Assembly: GCA_051294375.1 (NCBI GenBank)
Contig: CM119263.1
Location: 3,858,940-3,922,939 of the forward strand
DNA from: Paraspadella gotoi
Taxonomy: Eukaryota; Chaetognatha
DNA: 64,000 nt
Reading direction: 5' to 3'
Part shown: positions 26,348 to 34,890 of the stretch, piece by piece
How positions within the stretch are numbered: position 1 is the first letter of the stretch
How the letters are laid out: every line of letters begins with the position of its first letter
Translations under genes and position numbers: made by a program
The notes under the pieces: model-generated
Databases searched by the model: none
What the model saw: only the letters and a program-made list of their open reading frames with translations
What the model was told of the DNA's origin: nothing

Positions 26348-29300
26348 GAGAGAGGAGAGAGAGAGAGAGAGAGAGAGATATTAANNNNNNNNNNNNNNNN
26401 NNNNNNNNNCCGGCGACGGCCGCGCAGCTGTCGCTCAGCGCTGCCGTGGCTGCCGCGTCGGGCGCCTCCAGCAACGCCTCCAGCATCACCAACATTTCGC
26501 AAATGATTCCGAGTAATGAGGACGGATGGTTTGATTGAATTGAATGGAAGGGGGCGGGAGTGCTGGAAATATATCACTCCTGGAAAATGATACTTTACCG
26601 TGAAAAAAAAATGTGTCGAACTGTGAAATGTGGAGGGAAAAGGAAGAGAGAATGAAAGGGAGAAAAGGGGGGGGGCATTGAGATAACGCGGGGTGACTCG
26701 GACCAAAGAGCGACAGTCGTTGACAGAACCGGAATCTTTTTTTTTATGCCATTAAAAACCTTTTATCTCTAAAATTCCCCCCCCCCTCATCGCCCCATTC
26801 ACTGGAATGGTTGACTAAGTGAAAAGTTTATTCTTTTTTCCAAGTTGGCCGACGGAGAAACTTTTATTTCGAACAATGTTGATTAACTAGTTATTACTTT
26901 ATTGGAATTAGATCGGGAAATTTAAAAAAAAAGACTATGCGGTACTGAATAAAATACATCGAAAGTTAATTTCCGACAGAATAATTGAACTTGGTTTTTT
27001 TTTTTTTTTTAAATTTCCGCCCTGTTGGTCCAGACACGGTGGGCAACACAGAAGGATCTAGCGTCGATGGAATCAATTTGGATGAAATCAAAGAATTCGC
27101 GAAACAATTTAAGATCCGACGCTTGTCTCTCGGTCTCACTCAAACTCAGGTCAAAACAAGAAACGTGCGTCAGAGAATAGGTTCTTTTTATATATTAAAT
27201 TACATAATATAATAATTTATAATATCGTATTATATTTATTATCATATTTTATTATGTATATTATTAGATGAGCGTTCGACATTTCGCTCGAACTATGAAT
27301 TACTTACGCTAATTTTCTGAGACGCATATATTTAAACTTTTATTTTTGGCAAATACGCTAAGTCTCGGAAAGTCTCTTTCAAGCAAAACATTTTTTATGA
27401 TTTATAAAGAGAAAACTAAAAAAAAAATACAGTAACTGAAAAACTCCCTCGAAAACTAAGGCAAAAGTAAAATATTCACCAAGCCGAAATAAACACGAAA
27501 AAAATATTTTAAAACAATCGATAAAAATAGGTTTATAGTTCTTTTCATCTCCCCGGCGGGGAATCGAACCCCGGTCTTTCGCGTGACAGGCGANNNNNNN
27601 NNNNNNNNNNNNNNNNNNNNNNNNNNNNNNNNNNNNNNNNNNNNNNNNNNNNNNNNNNNNNNNNNNNNNNNNNNNNNNNNNNNNNNNNNNNNNNNNNNNN
27701 NNNNNNNNNNNNNNNNNNNNNNNNNNNNNNNNNNNNNNNNNNNNNNNNNNNNNNNNNNNNNNNNNNNNNNNNNNNNNNNNNNNNNNNNNNNNNNNNNNNN
27801 NNNNNNNNNNNNNNNNNNNNNNNNNNNNNNNNNNNNNNNNNNNNNNNNNNNNNNNNNNNNNNNNNNNNNNNNNNNNNNNNNNNNNNNNNNNNNNNNNNNN
27901 NNNNNNNNNNNNNNNNNNNNNNNNNNNNNNNNNNNNNNNNNNNNNNNNNNNNNNNNNNNNNNNNNNNNNNNNNNNNNNNNNNNNNNNNNNNNNNNNNNNN
28001 NNNNNNNNNNNNNNNNNNNNNNNNNNNNNNNNNNNNNNNNNNNNNNNNNNNNNNNNNNNNNNNNNNNNNNNNNNNNNNNNNNNNNNNNNNNNNNNNNNNN
28101 NNNNNNNNNNNNNNNNNNNNNNNNNNNNNNNNNNNNNNNNNNNNNNNNNNNNNNNNNNNNNNNNNNNNNNNNNNNNNNNNNNNNNNNNNNNNNNNNNNNN
28201 NNNNNNNNNNNNNNNNNNNNNNNNNNNNNNNNNNNNNNNNNNNNNNNNNNNNNNNNNNNNNNNNNNNNNNNNNNNNNNNNNNNNNNNNNNNNNNNNNNNN
28301 NNNNNNNNNNNNNNNNNNNNNNNNNNNNNNNNNNNNNNNNNNNNNNNNNNNNNNNNNNNNNNNNNNNNNNNNNNNNNNNNNNNNNNNNNNNNNNNNNNNN
28401 NNNNNNNNNNNNNNNNNNNNNNNNNNNNNNNNNNNNNNNNNNNNNNNNNNNNNNNNNNNNNNNNNNNNNNNNNNNNNNNNNNNNNNNNNNNNNNNNAATT
28501 ATGTATAATTATACTCATACCTTACATAAAAATTAAGATACAATATCATTCTCCTCGGCGGGGAATCGAACCCCGGTCTTTCGCGTGACAGGCGAAGATA
28601 CTCACCACTATACTACCGAGGAGACATTTTTTAGCTATCTTTTAATTAAATTGCTTTCAAAAGTATTATGTTATGTTATTAAAAACGTTTTATTCAGTGG
28701 AGACGTATGTTTTTGTTAAAAGTTTTCACTTTTTCCTAAACCCAACTCATCCTCTTCCTTTGTCTGCTCAGGTGGGACAAGCGCTGTCGGCGACAGAGGG
28801 ACCCGCCTATTCCCAGTCGGCCATCTGTCGGTTCGAAAAACTCGATATCACGCCGAAGAGCGCGCAGAAGATGAAGCCTGTGTTGGAGGCTTGGATGGCG
28901 GAGGCTGAGGAAAGGTGAGGAAAGAAGAGAGAGAGAAGGAAAGAAAAGAAGGTAAGAAAAGAAGGAAAGAATAGAAGGAGAGGAAGTATGGAGAACATGG
29001 GGAAAAAGAAAAGAGAAAACCAAAAAGAAAAGCAGAGAAATTAAGGATAGAGAGAAGGAAAGAAAAGAAGAAATATAATAAGTAGGGAAGAAAAGAAGAT
29101 AGAGAGAAGGAAAGAAAAGAAGATAGAGAGAAGGAAAGAAAAGAAGGAAAGATAATAAGTAGGGAAGAAAAGAAGAAAGAGAGAAGGAAAGAAAAGAAGG
29201 AAAGAAAAGAAGGAAAGAAAAGAAGGAAAAGAAGAATAGAAAACATGGGGAAAAAGAAAAGAGAAAACCAAAAAGAAAAGCAGAGAAATGAAGGATAGAG

Positions 29301-30808
29301 AGAAGGAAAGAAAAGAAGGAAAGATAATAAGTAGGGAAGAAAAGAAGAGAGAGAGAAGGAAAGAAACGAAGAGAGAGAGAAGGAAAGAAAAGAAGACAAA
29401 GAGAAGGAAAGAAAAGGAGGAAGGAGAGAAAACAAGAAATGGAAGGAGAGAGAGAGAGAGAAGGAAAGAAAAAGAAAATGAACGCTCATCAATATTTCAC
29501 ACGATTCGGTGAGGTCAATATCTGATTGATCGCCTAACTGCTTGCTTCTCCCAATCATTCCATTCCCCCCCCTCAGATACAAGCACGGGGCGCAGAACCT
29601 TTCCGAGTTCATCGGCAGCGAGCCACAAAAAAAGAGAAAGAGACGCACCTCATTTACTCCTCAGGCTCTGGAGATTCTCAACGAGGCCTTCGAGGGGAAC
29701 ACTCACCCATCAGGTGGGTGAAGGGTGATGATCACTAATCGGGTGGGTGAAGACTGTGGGGGTTGATCACTAATTAGGTTAAGGATAAGTAACATGTATC
29801 AAAAATATAATCTTCATCAAAGCGAAAGTAAGGTTAAAGTTTAAAGTTTTAACTTTTAAGTATAAAATATAAAACATACAGTAACGTATTAGGTATGAGT
29901 TTAAATATTAGATCTTCGTAGAAAAAAATTTTAGGTAAAAAAGAACTTTTTTTAATATTTAATTTATTAGACGGATTAGATTTCCGTTACTTATCAACCG
30001 GCGATTACGTATATTTAATACAAGCGACGTTATGTAATATTTTTTTTCTTATTTCATTTTTGTCGAGTTTGAATATCGACTGATTCATATGGTTTTTTTT
30101 CTTTTTTTATCTTCCAGACCGGATAATAATGCGTCGTAGTATTTTTTTCTTATTAATTTTTATTTGCGAGTTCTCGCTGAGAAACTCTGTAAGCCACTTT
30201 TCGGTCGGTCTGTCGGTCGAATAAAACAAAATTAAACGATAATTATAAAGAAAACAAAATATTTGAATCTTCAATCACTACAAAAATGAGAAGCCATCGA
30301 AGTATATTTTGTACAATAGCTCTTTTGGGACTAAATTGTCCGGTCAAAAGTCAGAAGTTACCATCCATCACTTTGATTTTCGCCAAAATTTTTCAATTTT
30401 TTTTAAGGAACCGGGGCGAAAAAACGTGACGTGCTATGCAAAATGCAATAGTTTTATCGTTTTAGTTTTTATCATGACATCGCTTTTTGAATGTACATTA
30501 TTTTTAATTCTTATTATTTTATCCCTTAGAACCCTAACCTGTAACCCGATCTTCAAACCTAAAAACATATTTAATTCATAATTTAATATGAAATTGGGCG
30601 AAGTAGGAAAATAAAGCCGAAACATCCTCACGCTTTTTAATTATATTTATTTTGTTTTGTTTTGTTTTGTTTTTTGTTTTTTTCAGGTGCGGAAATGACG
30701 GACATTTCGGAGAAACTCAACTACGACCGCGAAGTCGTTCGCGTTTGGTTCTGCAACAGGCGACAGGCGTTGAAGAACACCATCAAGAAACTCAAGTCCG
30801 CTGAATAA
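7206..30808 (+). CDS. POU6F: POU class 6 homeobox transcription factor (POU6F/Pdm3 type), long Gln/Ala-rich form
   Basis: Nuclear DNA-binding regulator; the family acts mainly in neurons. Exons that join in phase: 7206-7301, 8427-8541, 8682-8855, 9653-10072, 10582-11657, then after one uncertain junction 13239 to about 13378, 14880-14976, 17373-17585, an exon cut by a gap (visible 26410-26512), 27034-27149, 28772-28914, 29577-29713 and 30687-30808. The first junction reads LLKQ-DPMISGQ, matching the LLQDPMIAGQ start of vertebrate POU6F2, which fixes the start codon. The N-terminal two thirds is Gln- and Ala-rich. The C-terminus holds a POU-specific domain and homeodomain with WFCNRRQALKNTIKKLK before the stop. 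Exons around 13239 and 14880 need one base fewer or more to stay in frame. The start of exon 5 (10582) lacks a good pyrimidine tract. Confidence 0.85.
8040..8426 (+). repeat. Degenerate tandem repeat with many CCAAT boxes
   Basis: Imperfect units of about 35 bases built on CCAACCAATCAGCTAACGATT run up to the acceptor of the second POU6F exon at 8426. The motif CCAAT occurs repeatedly, several times as CCAATCAG, the optimal NF-Y core, alternating with CCAATTAG variants. It may be an intronic enhancer or just a minisatellite. Confidence 0.6.
8885..9200. repeat. 18-bp minisatellite, unit GATTACGATTAGGGCTTT
   Basis: Around a dozen imperfect copies start about 30 bases after the donor at 8856. 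The array decays into GATTGGGGCTTT-like variants to about 9500. It contains TTAGGG-like words but is interstitial and has an 18-bp period, so it is not telomeric. Confidence 0.8.
10398..10490. repeat. (CT)n tract before POU6F exon 5
   Basis: Pyrimidine dinucleotide repeat about 90 bases upstream of the exon-5 acceptor at 10580-10581. It may serve as a distant pyrimidine tract, since the sequence just before the AG is A-rich. Confidence 0.9.
11658..12075. repeat. (GA)n tract after POU6F exon 5
   Basis: More than 400 bases of interrupted GA repeat begin immediately at the donor CAG|GTGGAGAG. The translated Glu/Arg extension here is intronic. Confidence 0.9.
13239..13378 (+). CDS. POU6F exon with an internal frame break
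   Basis: Acceptor TTTCCAACAG at 13238 and donor ACTCAG|GTCAAT at 13379. One frame begins with a Gln-rich stretch in keeping with neighbouring exons and would run into a stop. Another frame ends in GQIVALGTQ, which continues in phase into VLTQQNAAS of the next exon. A single-base indel near 13320-13350 would join them. I treat the exon as real and the break as an assembly error or allele. Confidence 0.6.
13696..14315. mobile_element. Fold-back element (long inverted repeat, MITE-like)
   Basis: The left half reads CAGTAAGGCGTAGT at 13696 and the right end, reverse-complemented, reads CAATAAGGCGTAGT at 14315. The similarity continues through both arms of about 300 bases (shared words include GCAGTAGGC, GCAGATTTG, CATTAAGTGGGT), almost meeting at about 14000. 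There is no reading frame. CAGT-type termini recall Tc1/mariner-derived MITEs, but no clean TA duplication is visible. It lies in a POU6F intron. Confidence 0.75.
14316..14805 (+). repeat. Dispersed repeat family R1, two tandem copies
   Basis: Two related units (about 14316-14565 and 14592-14805) share GGACAGGCT, CTTTCAA(T/C)CAAGAC, CTCACAGTC(C)TGTTTATT-like words, GGCTTCCC(T/A)ATCAA and TATTGTACTCCGCACCAGCAT. The same unit recurs at 35425-35612 and, inverted, at 49868-49985. There is no coding capacity. Confidence 0.65.
14880..14976 (+). CDS. POU6F Gln-rich exon with a one-base insertion
   Basis: Acceptor GGCGCAG at 14879, donor CAACAG|GTGTGA at 14977. The reading is VLTQQNAASLIAQQQANRSQ then Gln codons. 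At about 14954 the run CAACAGCAAACAG holds one extra A that turns Gln codons into Thr/Ala. Without it the exon stays all-Gln and ends in phase 0, exactly what the next exon (17373, starting VALVSSLPD) needs. Confidence 0.75.
15398..15790. repeat. T-rich polypyrimidine tract
   Basis: Long T runs interrupted by C, in a POU6F intron; Phe/Leu/Ser frames through it are artefacts. The rest of this intron to 16830 is AT-rich with nothing recognised except the short R2 repeat near 16131 and a CGGT/CAGT-type simple repeat at 16480-16545. Confidence 0.85.
16131..16185 (+). repeat. Dispersed repeat R2, copy 1
   Basis: Shares TTAGTGTTGTCTTCTGGAAA and a CAAAACACAAGG-like end with 39943-40008 (TTAGTGTAGTCTTTTGGAAA, CAACACGAGG). 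Short, two copies, unknown origin. Confidence 0.5.
16830..17371. repeat. Pyrimidine minisatellite before POU6F exon 17373
   Basis: Over 500 bases of nearly pure C/T built from units like CTCCCTCCCCCTCTTTCCTCC, ending at the acceptor CACTCCAG. The long Pro/Ser/Leu frames are artefacts; only the exon that follows is coding. Confidence 0.9.
17373..17585 (+). CDS. POU6F Ala-rich exon
   Basis: 71 codons in phase 0 at both ends, from VALVSSLPD through SVTIPAAHTVTLSHSQLVQA to an Ala run and a final Gln before GTGAAT. It can splice either to 18083 (alternative tail) or to the phase-0 exon whose acceptor is seen only in the inverted copy at 26275 and which begins LLNPATAAQ. Purine-rich sequence follows the donor. 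Confidence 0.8.
18083..18384 (+). CDS. POU6F alternative exon, Pro-rich repeats
   Basis: Phase-0 acceptor AACCAAAG at 18082 behind a CCT-rich tract. The frame has three SAPPPTI/L repeats, then PQIAYLVVRGAKSESN, an Asn run and GAILIGSASSSW. A weak donor TTG|GTCGGT at 18385 leaves phase 2, which matches the exon at 19404 and restores a Trp codon. The donor is inferred from phase, not from strength. Confidence 0.5.
18640..18740. repeat. Short tandem repeat GACATTGAGATGTT
   Basis: Five imperfect copies of a 12-18 base unit in the intron between 18384 and 19404. The region before it (18390-18620) is CGT/CAT triplet-rich. Confidence 0.7.
19051..19228. repeat. 91-bp direct duplication
   Basis: AATTTTACATGAATCCGTCT through AAACTACATTTATCAATT occurs at 19051-19137 and again at 19142-19228 with few changes. 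Confidence 0.9.
19404..20424 (+). CDS. Alternative 3' terminal exon of the POU6F gene, without POU domain
   Basis: An open frame of 340 codons from the acceptor CATTCCAG (19403) to TAA, in phase 2 with the exon ending at 18384. Composition fits the gene: EAPATCGAQSTLVVRTTDG, MELKLTGAAENGS, a Gln-rich block, an Asp-Ala repeat (about 19970-20020), MVTIPLSLLKRLDPRFYN, Thr/Pro-rich TPTKTTTLPPR and an Ala-rich end. A polyadenylation hexamer follows at 20734. It would yield a protein lacking both DNA-binding domains. Alternatively an internal phase-0 donor (for example ATG|GTCAGG near 20250) could join it to the POU exons. Transcript data are needed to tell these apart. Confidence 0.6.
20460..20680. 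repeat. (ACGG)n-type degenerate tetranucleotide repeat
   Basis: ACGG/CGGA units interspersed with ACGAAACGG, directly after the stop at 20424 and before the AATAAA at 20734, so probably in the 3' UTR of the short isoform. Confidence 0.8.
20734..20739 (+). promoter_or_regulatory. Polyadenylation signal of the short POU6F isoform
   Basis: AATAAA 310 bases after the stop at 20424, on the same strand. Confidence 0.5.
20953..20977. other. Assembly gap, 25 N
   Basis: Exactly 25 unknown bases, the same length as the gap at 26385-26409. Such fixed short gaps are placeholders, not measured lengths. Confidence 1.
23645..24225. repeat. Polypyrimidine tract TTCTTTCC (left arm)
   Basis: Units like CTTTCCTTCTCTCT; mirrored as a purine tract at 28915-29475 in the right arm, where it directly follows the donor of a POU exon. 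Confidence 0.9.
24502..24572 (+). tRNA. tRNA-Asp-like, copy 1 (left arm, damaged)
   Basis: Cloverleaf arms match the complete copy at 28551-28622, but one T is missing after TCCTCGG and the anticodon loop lacks the G of GTC. It is probably an error-bearing reading of a tRNA-Asp(GTC). Confidence 0.65.
24781..24850 (+). tRNA. tRNA-Asp(GTC), copy 2 (left arm)
   Basis: Starts TCCTCGGTAGTATAGTGG, anticodon loop CTGTCAC, T-arm GGTTCGATTCC, acceptor strand CCGAGGAG. One C before the anticodon loop and one G of the T stem are missing relative to the copy at 28551. It sits in a tandem unit of about 279 bases shared with its neighbours. Confidence 0.75.
25059..25129 (+). tRNA. tRNA-Asp(GTC), copy 3 (left arm)
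   Basis: TCCTCGGTAGTATAGTGG, full anticodon arm CTTCGCCTGTCACGCGAAAG, T-arm GGGGTTCGATTCCC. The 3' acceptor strand reads CCGGGGAG, giving one G-U pair. It is 278 bases downstream of copy 2. Confidence 0.8.
26279..26380. repeat. (GA)n tract at the centre of the inverted duplication
   Basis: A GA repeat abuts the 25-N gap at 26385. On the minus strand it forms the CT tract directly before the acceptor at 26276. Confidence 0.9.
26385..26409. other. Assembly gap, 25 N, at the symmetry centre
   Basis: It removes the acceptor and first codons of a POU6F exon on the plus strand. The missing part (acceptor, then codons for LLN) is visible only in the inverted copy. Confidence 1.
26410..26512 (+). 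CDS. POU6F exon immediately before the POU domain (5' end in gap)
   Basis: Frame PATAAQLSLSAAVAAASGAS to SITNISQMIP, ending phase 1 at A|GTAATG, which joins the POU-specific exon at 27034 in phase. The 5' end lies in the gap; the inverted copy shows it begins LLNPATAAQ after CTCTCGCAG, in phase 0. Confidence 0.75.
27034..30808 (+). CDS. POU-specific domain and homeodomain exons of POU6F
   Basis: Four exons: 27034-27149 (EIKEFAKQFKIRRLSLGLTQ, start of the POU-specific domain), 28772-28914 (VGQALSATEGPAYSQ, SAICRFEKLDITPKSAQKMK, end of the POU-specific domain), 29577-29713 (linker FIGSEPQKKRKRRTSFTPQ, homeodomain helix 1) and 30687-30808 (helices 2 and 3, with recognition helix VVRVWFCNRRQALKN, then KKLKSAE stop). 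Both key hallmarks are present: TQTQVGQAL in the POU-specific domain and WFCNRRQ in the homeodomain. The second intron contains a 903-N gap and tRNA genes. Near identity to vertebrate and insect POU6 proteins makes the family certain. Confidence 0.95.
27549..27593 (-). tRNA. tRNA-Asp, 3' part only, cut by gap
   Basis: Reverse complement of the 3' 45 bases of copy 3, with the CCGGGGAG acceptor strand, running into the gap at 27594. Confidence 0.75.
27594..28496. other. Assembly gap, 903 N
   Basis: It lies in the tRNA-bearing intron. The corresponding stretch of the left arm (about 24660-25090) is only about 430 bases and holds tRNA copy 2. All reading frames across this gap are spurious. Confidence 1.
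28551..28622 (-). tRNA. tRNA-Asp(GTC), complete
   Basis: 72 bases with a perfect seven-pair acceptor stem (TCCTCGG with CCGAGGA, discriminator G), D-arm GTAGTATAGTGG, anticodon stem CTTCG/CGAAG with loop CTGTCAC (anticodon GTC), T-arm CCGGGGTTCGATTCCCCG. It is antisense inside a POU6F intron and reads as a functional tRNA-Asp. Confidence 0.93.
28915..29475. repeat. Purine tract GGAAAGAAAAGAAG after a POU exon
   Basis: 560 bases of nearly pure A/G starting at the donor GTGAGG, containing a repeated GGGGAAAAAGAAAAGAGAAAA segment. Mirror of 23645-24225. Confidence 0.9.
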
Positions 30809-31253
30809 GGATAACAACAACAACAACAACAACGACGACATCGAATCTTCGGAAAAAAATATCAAGTCGACGACGATTGGTGACGGGACGCTGCAAACCG
30901 CGATTGACGGATGATTGATTGTTTGATTGGTTAATTCATCGATAACGGTCTTGAGGGACAGCAATACTAGACTTCAATAAGAACTACACTTTATTATCAT
31001 AAAGGTAGCATTCTATTTTAAGTAATAGAGTAATACAAAAATTGACTTTTTCTAAGAGAACTGCTCAATTAACTCATTACAGGTAAATAAGAGAATAATA
31101 TTAATGTTTAAAAGGACAAAAATGACTGTGTACGTTAACTTTGTAACCTTACACAAACCTTACATTAACTTAATGACATTCAATGACCTTCAATGAAAAT
31201 GACGTAAAATATGAATATTGACGATGAGAAAACGATTTCAAAATCGACGACGA

Positions 31254-31287
<34 letters not shown>

Positions 31288-31378
31288 AGCAGCGGAGAAT
31301 AGCCTCTTTTTGCAACAACGACAATAACAACGAAAACCTCTCACCCTCCCGAACAACAAAAGATAAATTTTAATTTTC

Positions 31379-31384
31379 AATAAA
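31379..31384 (+). promoter_or_regulatory. Candidate polyadenylation signal of the long POU6F transcript
   Basis: AATAAA 570 bases after the stop. Between them lies a (GAC)n run at about 31240-31285. Confidence 0.4.
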
Positions 31385-31399
31385 GAAAATATATTTTCG

Positions 31400-34300
31400 G
31401 CCAAATATCAATATCGATAGCAGCTTAGTTAAAACTGTGTGGAAAAAATTAGAAATTACGTATAAATTTTACAACCAATCAGAGAAGGTGCTATTTATCT
31501 GTAGCCAAAAAAAAAGTGCTGTTAAATCTTTTTTCCGAGTTAAACATAGACAAAATTGTTTTTGTTTTTGTTTTTTTTTCACAACGAAGATTTCCTCAAA
31601 TGTTAAGAAGTATGTGACTCGAAAATACGGTTATTCACACAAAGAACATTATCTTTTTTTTTCACCGTCTAAAGTTTTGGTCGCTCAAATCTTTCTCGTC
31701 TTCCTACGGGTGAAACAATAAAAACAAAAGAGAACAAAGATTCCAAAAAGTCTTGAGTTCGAATCCCGGGTCCACTTTCTCTTTTTTTCTGTGGTTGCAC
31801 AAAAAAGAAGGATTCTTAGCGCCCCCTCCCGGCCCTTCCCCTTCATGGCCAAAATCATATTTCCCTTTTCTTTCCTCCTTCCCCATTTCATTTGACTTTT
31901 CCTTTAGTTTTTTAAAATAGTTTATTTTAAATAGTTTATTGTAGGTATCTTTGGTTATTTTCTTTAATTTCCTTAATTTCCTTCTCTCTTTTTTTTCTTT
32001 CTTTCCTTTTTTCTTTCTTTCAATTCTCTTTTAAAATTTGTTTCCCTTTTCTTTCTTTCTTTCTTTCTTTCTTTTCTTTTTTCCGAATCTTCCTTTCTTA
32101 TCTTTCTTTCTTTTCTTTCTTTCTTCTTTCTTTCTTTCTTTCTTCTCTCTCTTCTCTTTTCTCTTTTTTTCCCTTTCTTCTTTTTATTTTCCTTCCTCCT
32201 TTCTTCTCCTTCTTTCTTTCCTGACTTTTCCTTTCTTTTTCTTTCCTCCGTTTTCTCTCCTTCCCTCTATTTTCTTTTAACTTGAGTCCTTTATTTTTTT
32301 TCTTTTTTGTTTTTGGCCCATTCTCATTTCTCCACATCCTACTCCAACTCAACTTTACCGCTCAGCCAATCCCCCCCCTCTCCCCTCCTCCATTCTCCCT
32401 CCCTCCCCTCTCCTCCCCTGTCCTTTCCCTTCCCCCCTGTCCCTCCCTTCACTTTTCTCTCCCCTTCTTTCCGTTCGGCCTTTTTTAAATAGTGAACCGT
32501 GTGGCATTGGGCAGTTGATTTTGATTTGGGTATTTTCAACAATGAAATTGAAAACTTAAATAACTATTATTCTTTTTTTCCCACTGATAAATATGAAACA
32601 CTCTTTCTTTAAAAAAAAACGGTTGGCTATAGTTATCTTCTCCTTATAACATAGAACTCACTGGGTGAATTTCTAATGCTTTCAAATACGGTAGACATTG
32701 ATTTCTTTCGACAATCATTCTAATTACGGGTATCTGCCAATAAATTTAAGATGAATACTAAAACGATTTTTCATGGTAAGGAACTTTTAAAGATTAAATT
32801 GCTCGTCAGATCTATCTGCGTTTTTTAAGATAATACTATACTGCTTTAGGCAAAAAGGCAGATAGACGGTATATTTTTAAAAAACTGTTTTTCCTTTTTT
32901 TTATCCACTATTTTTTTCTCTCTTGAACCTTCTCTCTGTCCCTCTTTCTTTTTCTTCTTTCTCTTCTGCTTCTGTCATACCTTACTCTGTACCCTTATCA
33001 TTCATATTTTTGTCCTCATATTCCTGTGTCATCCCTTCTTTTCCTTCCTTAACCTTTATTTCCCCTTCCTCCAATCTCTGTTTTTCTCTCTCCTCTCTGA
33101 TTCTCTTTCCTCCCTGTTTCTTATCTTTTCTTTTCTCTCAATTGATTCTCGTTTCCCCTCCCCATATATTAATTTCTTCCAACTCTTTTCTCCCTTCCCT
33201 TCAATTTTTTTTCACCACATTCTCGTCTCTTCCTCTCATCTTTTTTTTCTCTTCATTCTCACAATGTTAAGAAAAAAAAAAATTCTAGGGTAGTGTATGG
33301 ATTTTAGCGAGAAGTTTGGTTGCCAAGCAGATTTAAAAATCAGAACATAGATTTTGCGGAATTTTTTTCCGCAAAAACCTGTCCGATGAAGAAAATTAAT
33401 TCTACTGCTGACGCTTCCCCTTTCAATAAAAGAAGGCGGTTTTTTTTTTAATTCGTCAACTTTAGTATGTTTCTCAGCTATTAAAAACTATAAAGTAAGT
33501 CAAAAACCGAGTTTAAGTTAAAATAAAACGCTCCTCACAATCCTCACAAATTAAAAAGTAGGCTTAAAAATTTTTTTCTCCAGCTAAAGTATTAAATTTA
33601 TTGCCCTAATTTTTAGGTACCAGAAGCCAAACAATTGGGAAATATTTGATTAGAATTGTGGACATTTTGGAAGTATTTTTCGTTTAACAAATTGTAAATA
33701 AAATGTAAAAAATGTAAGTTTTTGACTGATGTCAATTTAAAAAAATTTAATTCATAGGCAAAACAATAGATGATTAACAGATCATTCAATGAACCAACTC
33801 AGAGGTAAAGAAGATAAGAAGACACCAAAAGCCAGAGTAAAAAATTTTTCTTCAATGATCTTGACATTCAAATCTTCAAGACAAAAGTCAAAAATGGACA
33901 AAAATGGAATAATTTTTTTTATTAAAGTAGCAAAAATGTCATTGGATGTCTTAATTAGAAAGATGCAGGGCAGAGGATTTCAAATTAATCCGTAGTTCTA
34001 GCCAACTTTGTCTTAGAGTTAAAATTTAATCATTTTTGTTGGTAAATATCTAACAATATTTTGAAAAAAGTGGTTTTTTTGCTAAAAATTCCTAGATAGT
34101 AAATCACTGGCCAAATTGGTTTTTTCTCTCTCTCTGATTTTCCTTCTCTTCATCGAAACAAAATATAGATGTCGTTCGTTTCAGATATAAAAGAATAAAA
34201 AAAACAAAAAAAAAAACTGTTTCGTGGTTAATTAATTAATTATATTTTTTTTTTTAAGATCGCACGTCGCACGTTCGTAATTTACAGTCATTATCGATAT

Positions 34301-34890
34301 TTTTTTGTCTTTATACTTACCTTCCCCCCCAGGGAAAAACGTTTTTTTTTTCTTTTTTGTTTTTATAAACAAAACGTGTAGACTTGTTATATCTTTTTTC
34401 TTTTCCCGCCCTTCTCCAAGCCAAGCGGTATGGATCTGTTGATATTTTATCGAAAAAAAGAATTATTTCATTGAATTTTTTTTTAAATATAGCCTTGGTA
34501 ATTAAATCTCGAGTTTCTTTATATATGCATAGCGTTAGTTACGGTTGTAATTGACAACCAGACAACCAGACGTTTGTATAACGCTAGTGAACAAAAAACA
34601 GGCGTGTTTACGTTCGTTGTCATAGTTACAATTAAAATTATTTATGAACACACTCGCGAGACAGATTAAAAATGTTGATAATTTAAAGTAGAAAAAGTAC
34701 ATTCCTGAAAAGTCATGCAATTAGTTGGCTAAAATAAACAGACGTTAAATATTTAACTCTAAAACATTAGTTATATTTTGTGTCAGTAAACAAAAGATCA
34801 AGACATGAAATTACAGCCAATTTTCCGATTCATAAAGAAAAACATGAATTCTCCTTTCTTCCTCATCACGGGCCGACCCCCAAAATTCCC
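31400..34890. other. Intergenic between POU6F and the lipase gene
   Basis: The inverted duplication ends at about 32020. T/C-rich simple sequence occupies 31980-32480 and 32900-33260; the rest is AT-rich without a supported gene. At about 31757 GAGTTCGAATCCCGGGTCC looks like a tRNA T-arm, but no other cloverleaf arm is found. Confidence 0.6.

Larger units (their letters stand above)
20978..26384. repeat. Left arm of a 5.4-kb inverted duplication (probable misplaced contig)
   Basis: From about 21060 this block is the reverse complement of about 26410-32020, including introns, tRNA genes, POU exons, 3' UTR and downstream sequence. It differs from the right arm mainly by single-base insertions and deletions, and it is bounded on both sides by 25-N gaps. 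The right arm has intact exons in gene order, so the left arm is most simply a redundant error-rich contig placed backwards. Confidence 0.85.

Noticed and set aside
27379-28536. Frames of more than 300 residues on both strands
   Set aside because: They are open only because they cross 903 N; the same holds for frames at 62195-62714, 62837-63415 and 63592-63964.
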